From: Bdellovibrionales bacterium
GTDB lineage: Bacteria; Bdellovibrionota; Bdellovibrionia; Bdellovibrionales; JAMPXM01
Direction of reading: 5' to 3'
NCBI GenBank assembly: GCA_005793615.1
Contig: SXRI01000422.1
Coordinates: 1 to 5,186, forward strand
DNA length: 5,186 nt
Below, piece by piece: positions 5,186-5,186 of this stretch. The translations under genes were made by a program, and so were the position numbers. The number at the start of each line of letters is the position of its first letter. The first letter of the stretch is position 1. The notes beneath the pieces are model-generated. The model worked only from the letters and a program-made list of their open reading frames with translations, was not told the origin of the DNA and searched no databases.

Positions 5186-5186
5186 A
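5120..5186 (+). other. possible start of a divergent gene running off the right edge
   Basis: An ATG at 5120 opens a plus-strand frame beginning MSNRKDMQSTRK that stays open for the remaining 22 codons. No good Shine-Dalgarno sequence precedes it. It overlaps, on the other strand, the open frame ending at 5024, so at most one of the two is likely real. The product is unknown. Confidence 0.2.

Overview
The window carries four well-supported protein genes: an oligopeptide-type periplasmic binding protein, an L-Ala-D/L-Glu-type dipeptide epimerase, a small secreted cysteine- and proline-containing protein, and a PilT-family type IV pilus ATPase. Sec-type signal peptides, a solute-binding protein and a pilus retraction-type motor indicate a Gram-negative, surface-motile bacterium of middling GC content. 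A member of the Bdellovibrionota or a former 'deltaproteobacterial' lineage is my guess. It rests on general gene character, not on any diagnostic marker, so treat it as weak.

Layout from left to right. Positions 1-61 are intergenic or an edge fragment and hold an ATGG tetranucleotide tandem repeat and a small hairpin. A minus-strand pair follows. The epimerase (2797 to 1796) comes first in transcription, then after 48 bp the binding protein (1747 to 62). A roughly 210-bp divergent intergenic region (2798-3006) separates this pair from the plus-strand gene for the small secreted protein (3007-3636). That gene converges, with only 15 bp between stop codons, on the minus-strand PilT-family gene (4986 to 3652). 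The last 200 bp (4987-5186) is the upstream region of the pilT-like gene and may also contain the edges of one or two further genes. No RNA gene, insertion sequence or CRISPR array is visible.

The epimerase and binding protein make functional sense together. Binding protein captures peptide in the periplasm; epimerase converts L-Ala-D-Glu to L-Ala-L-Glu in the cytoplasm. The same pairing of functions is known around E. coli ycjG/mppA and B. subtilis ykfB/dpp, where it serves recycling of cell-wall peptides. No permease or ATPase gene is in the window. The pilT-like gene and the small secreted protein have no obvious link to that pathway.

The most unusual feature is a set of short in-frame tandem repeats in three of the four genes. 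Seven 12-bp units build much of the signal peptide of the small secreted protein. Five 6-bp units lie at the signal-peptide end of the binding protein. Three 6-bp units lie in the acidic tail of the PilT-like protein. Together with the tetranucleotide repeat at the left edge, these suggest replication-slippage variation in exported or surface-related proteins, but this is inference from one sequence. The PilT-like protein also has an unusual C-terminal extension of about 110 residues.
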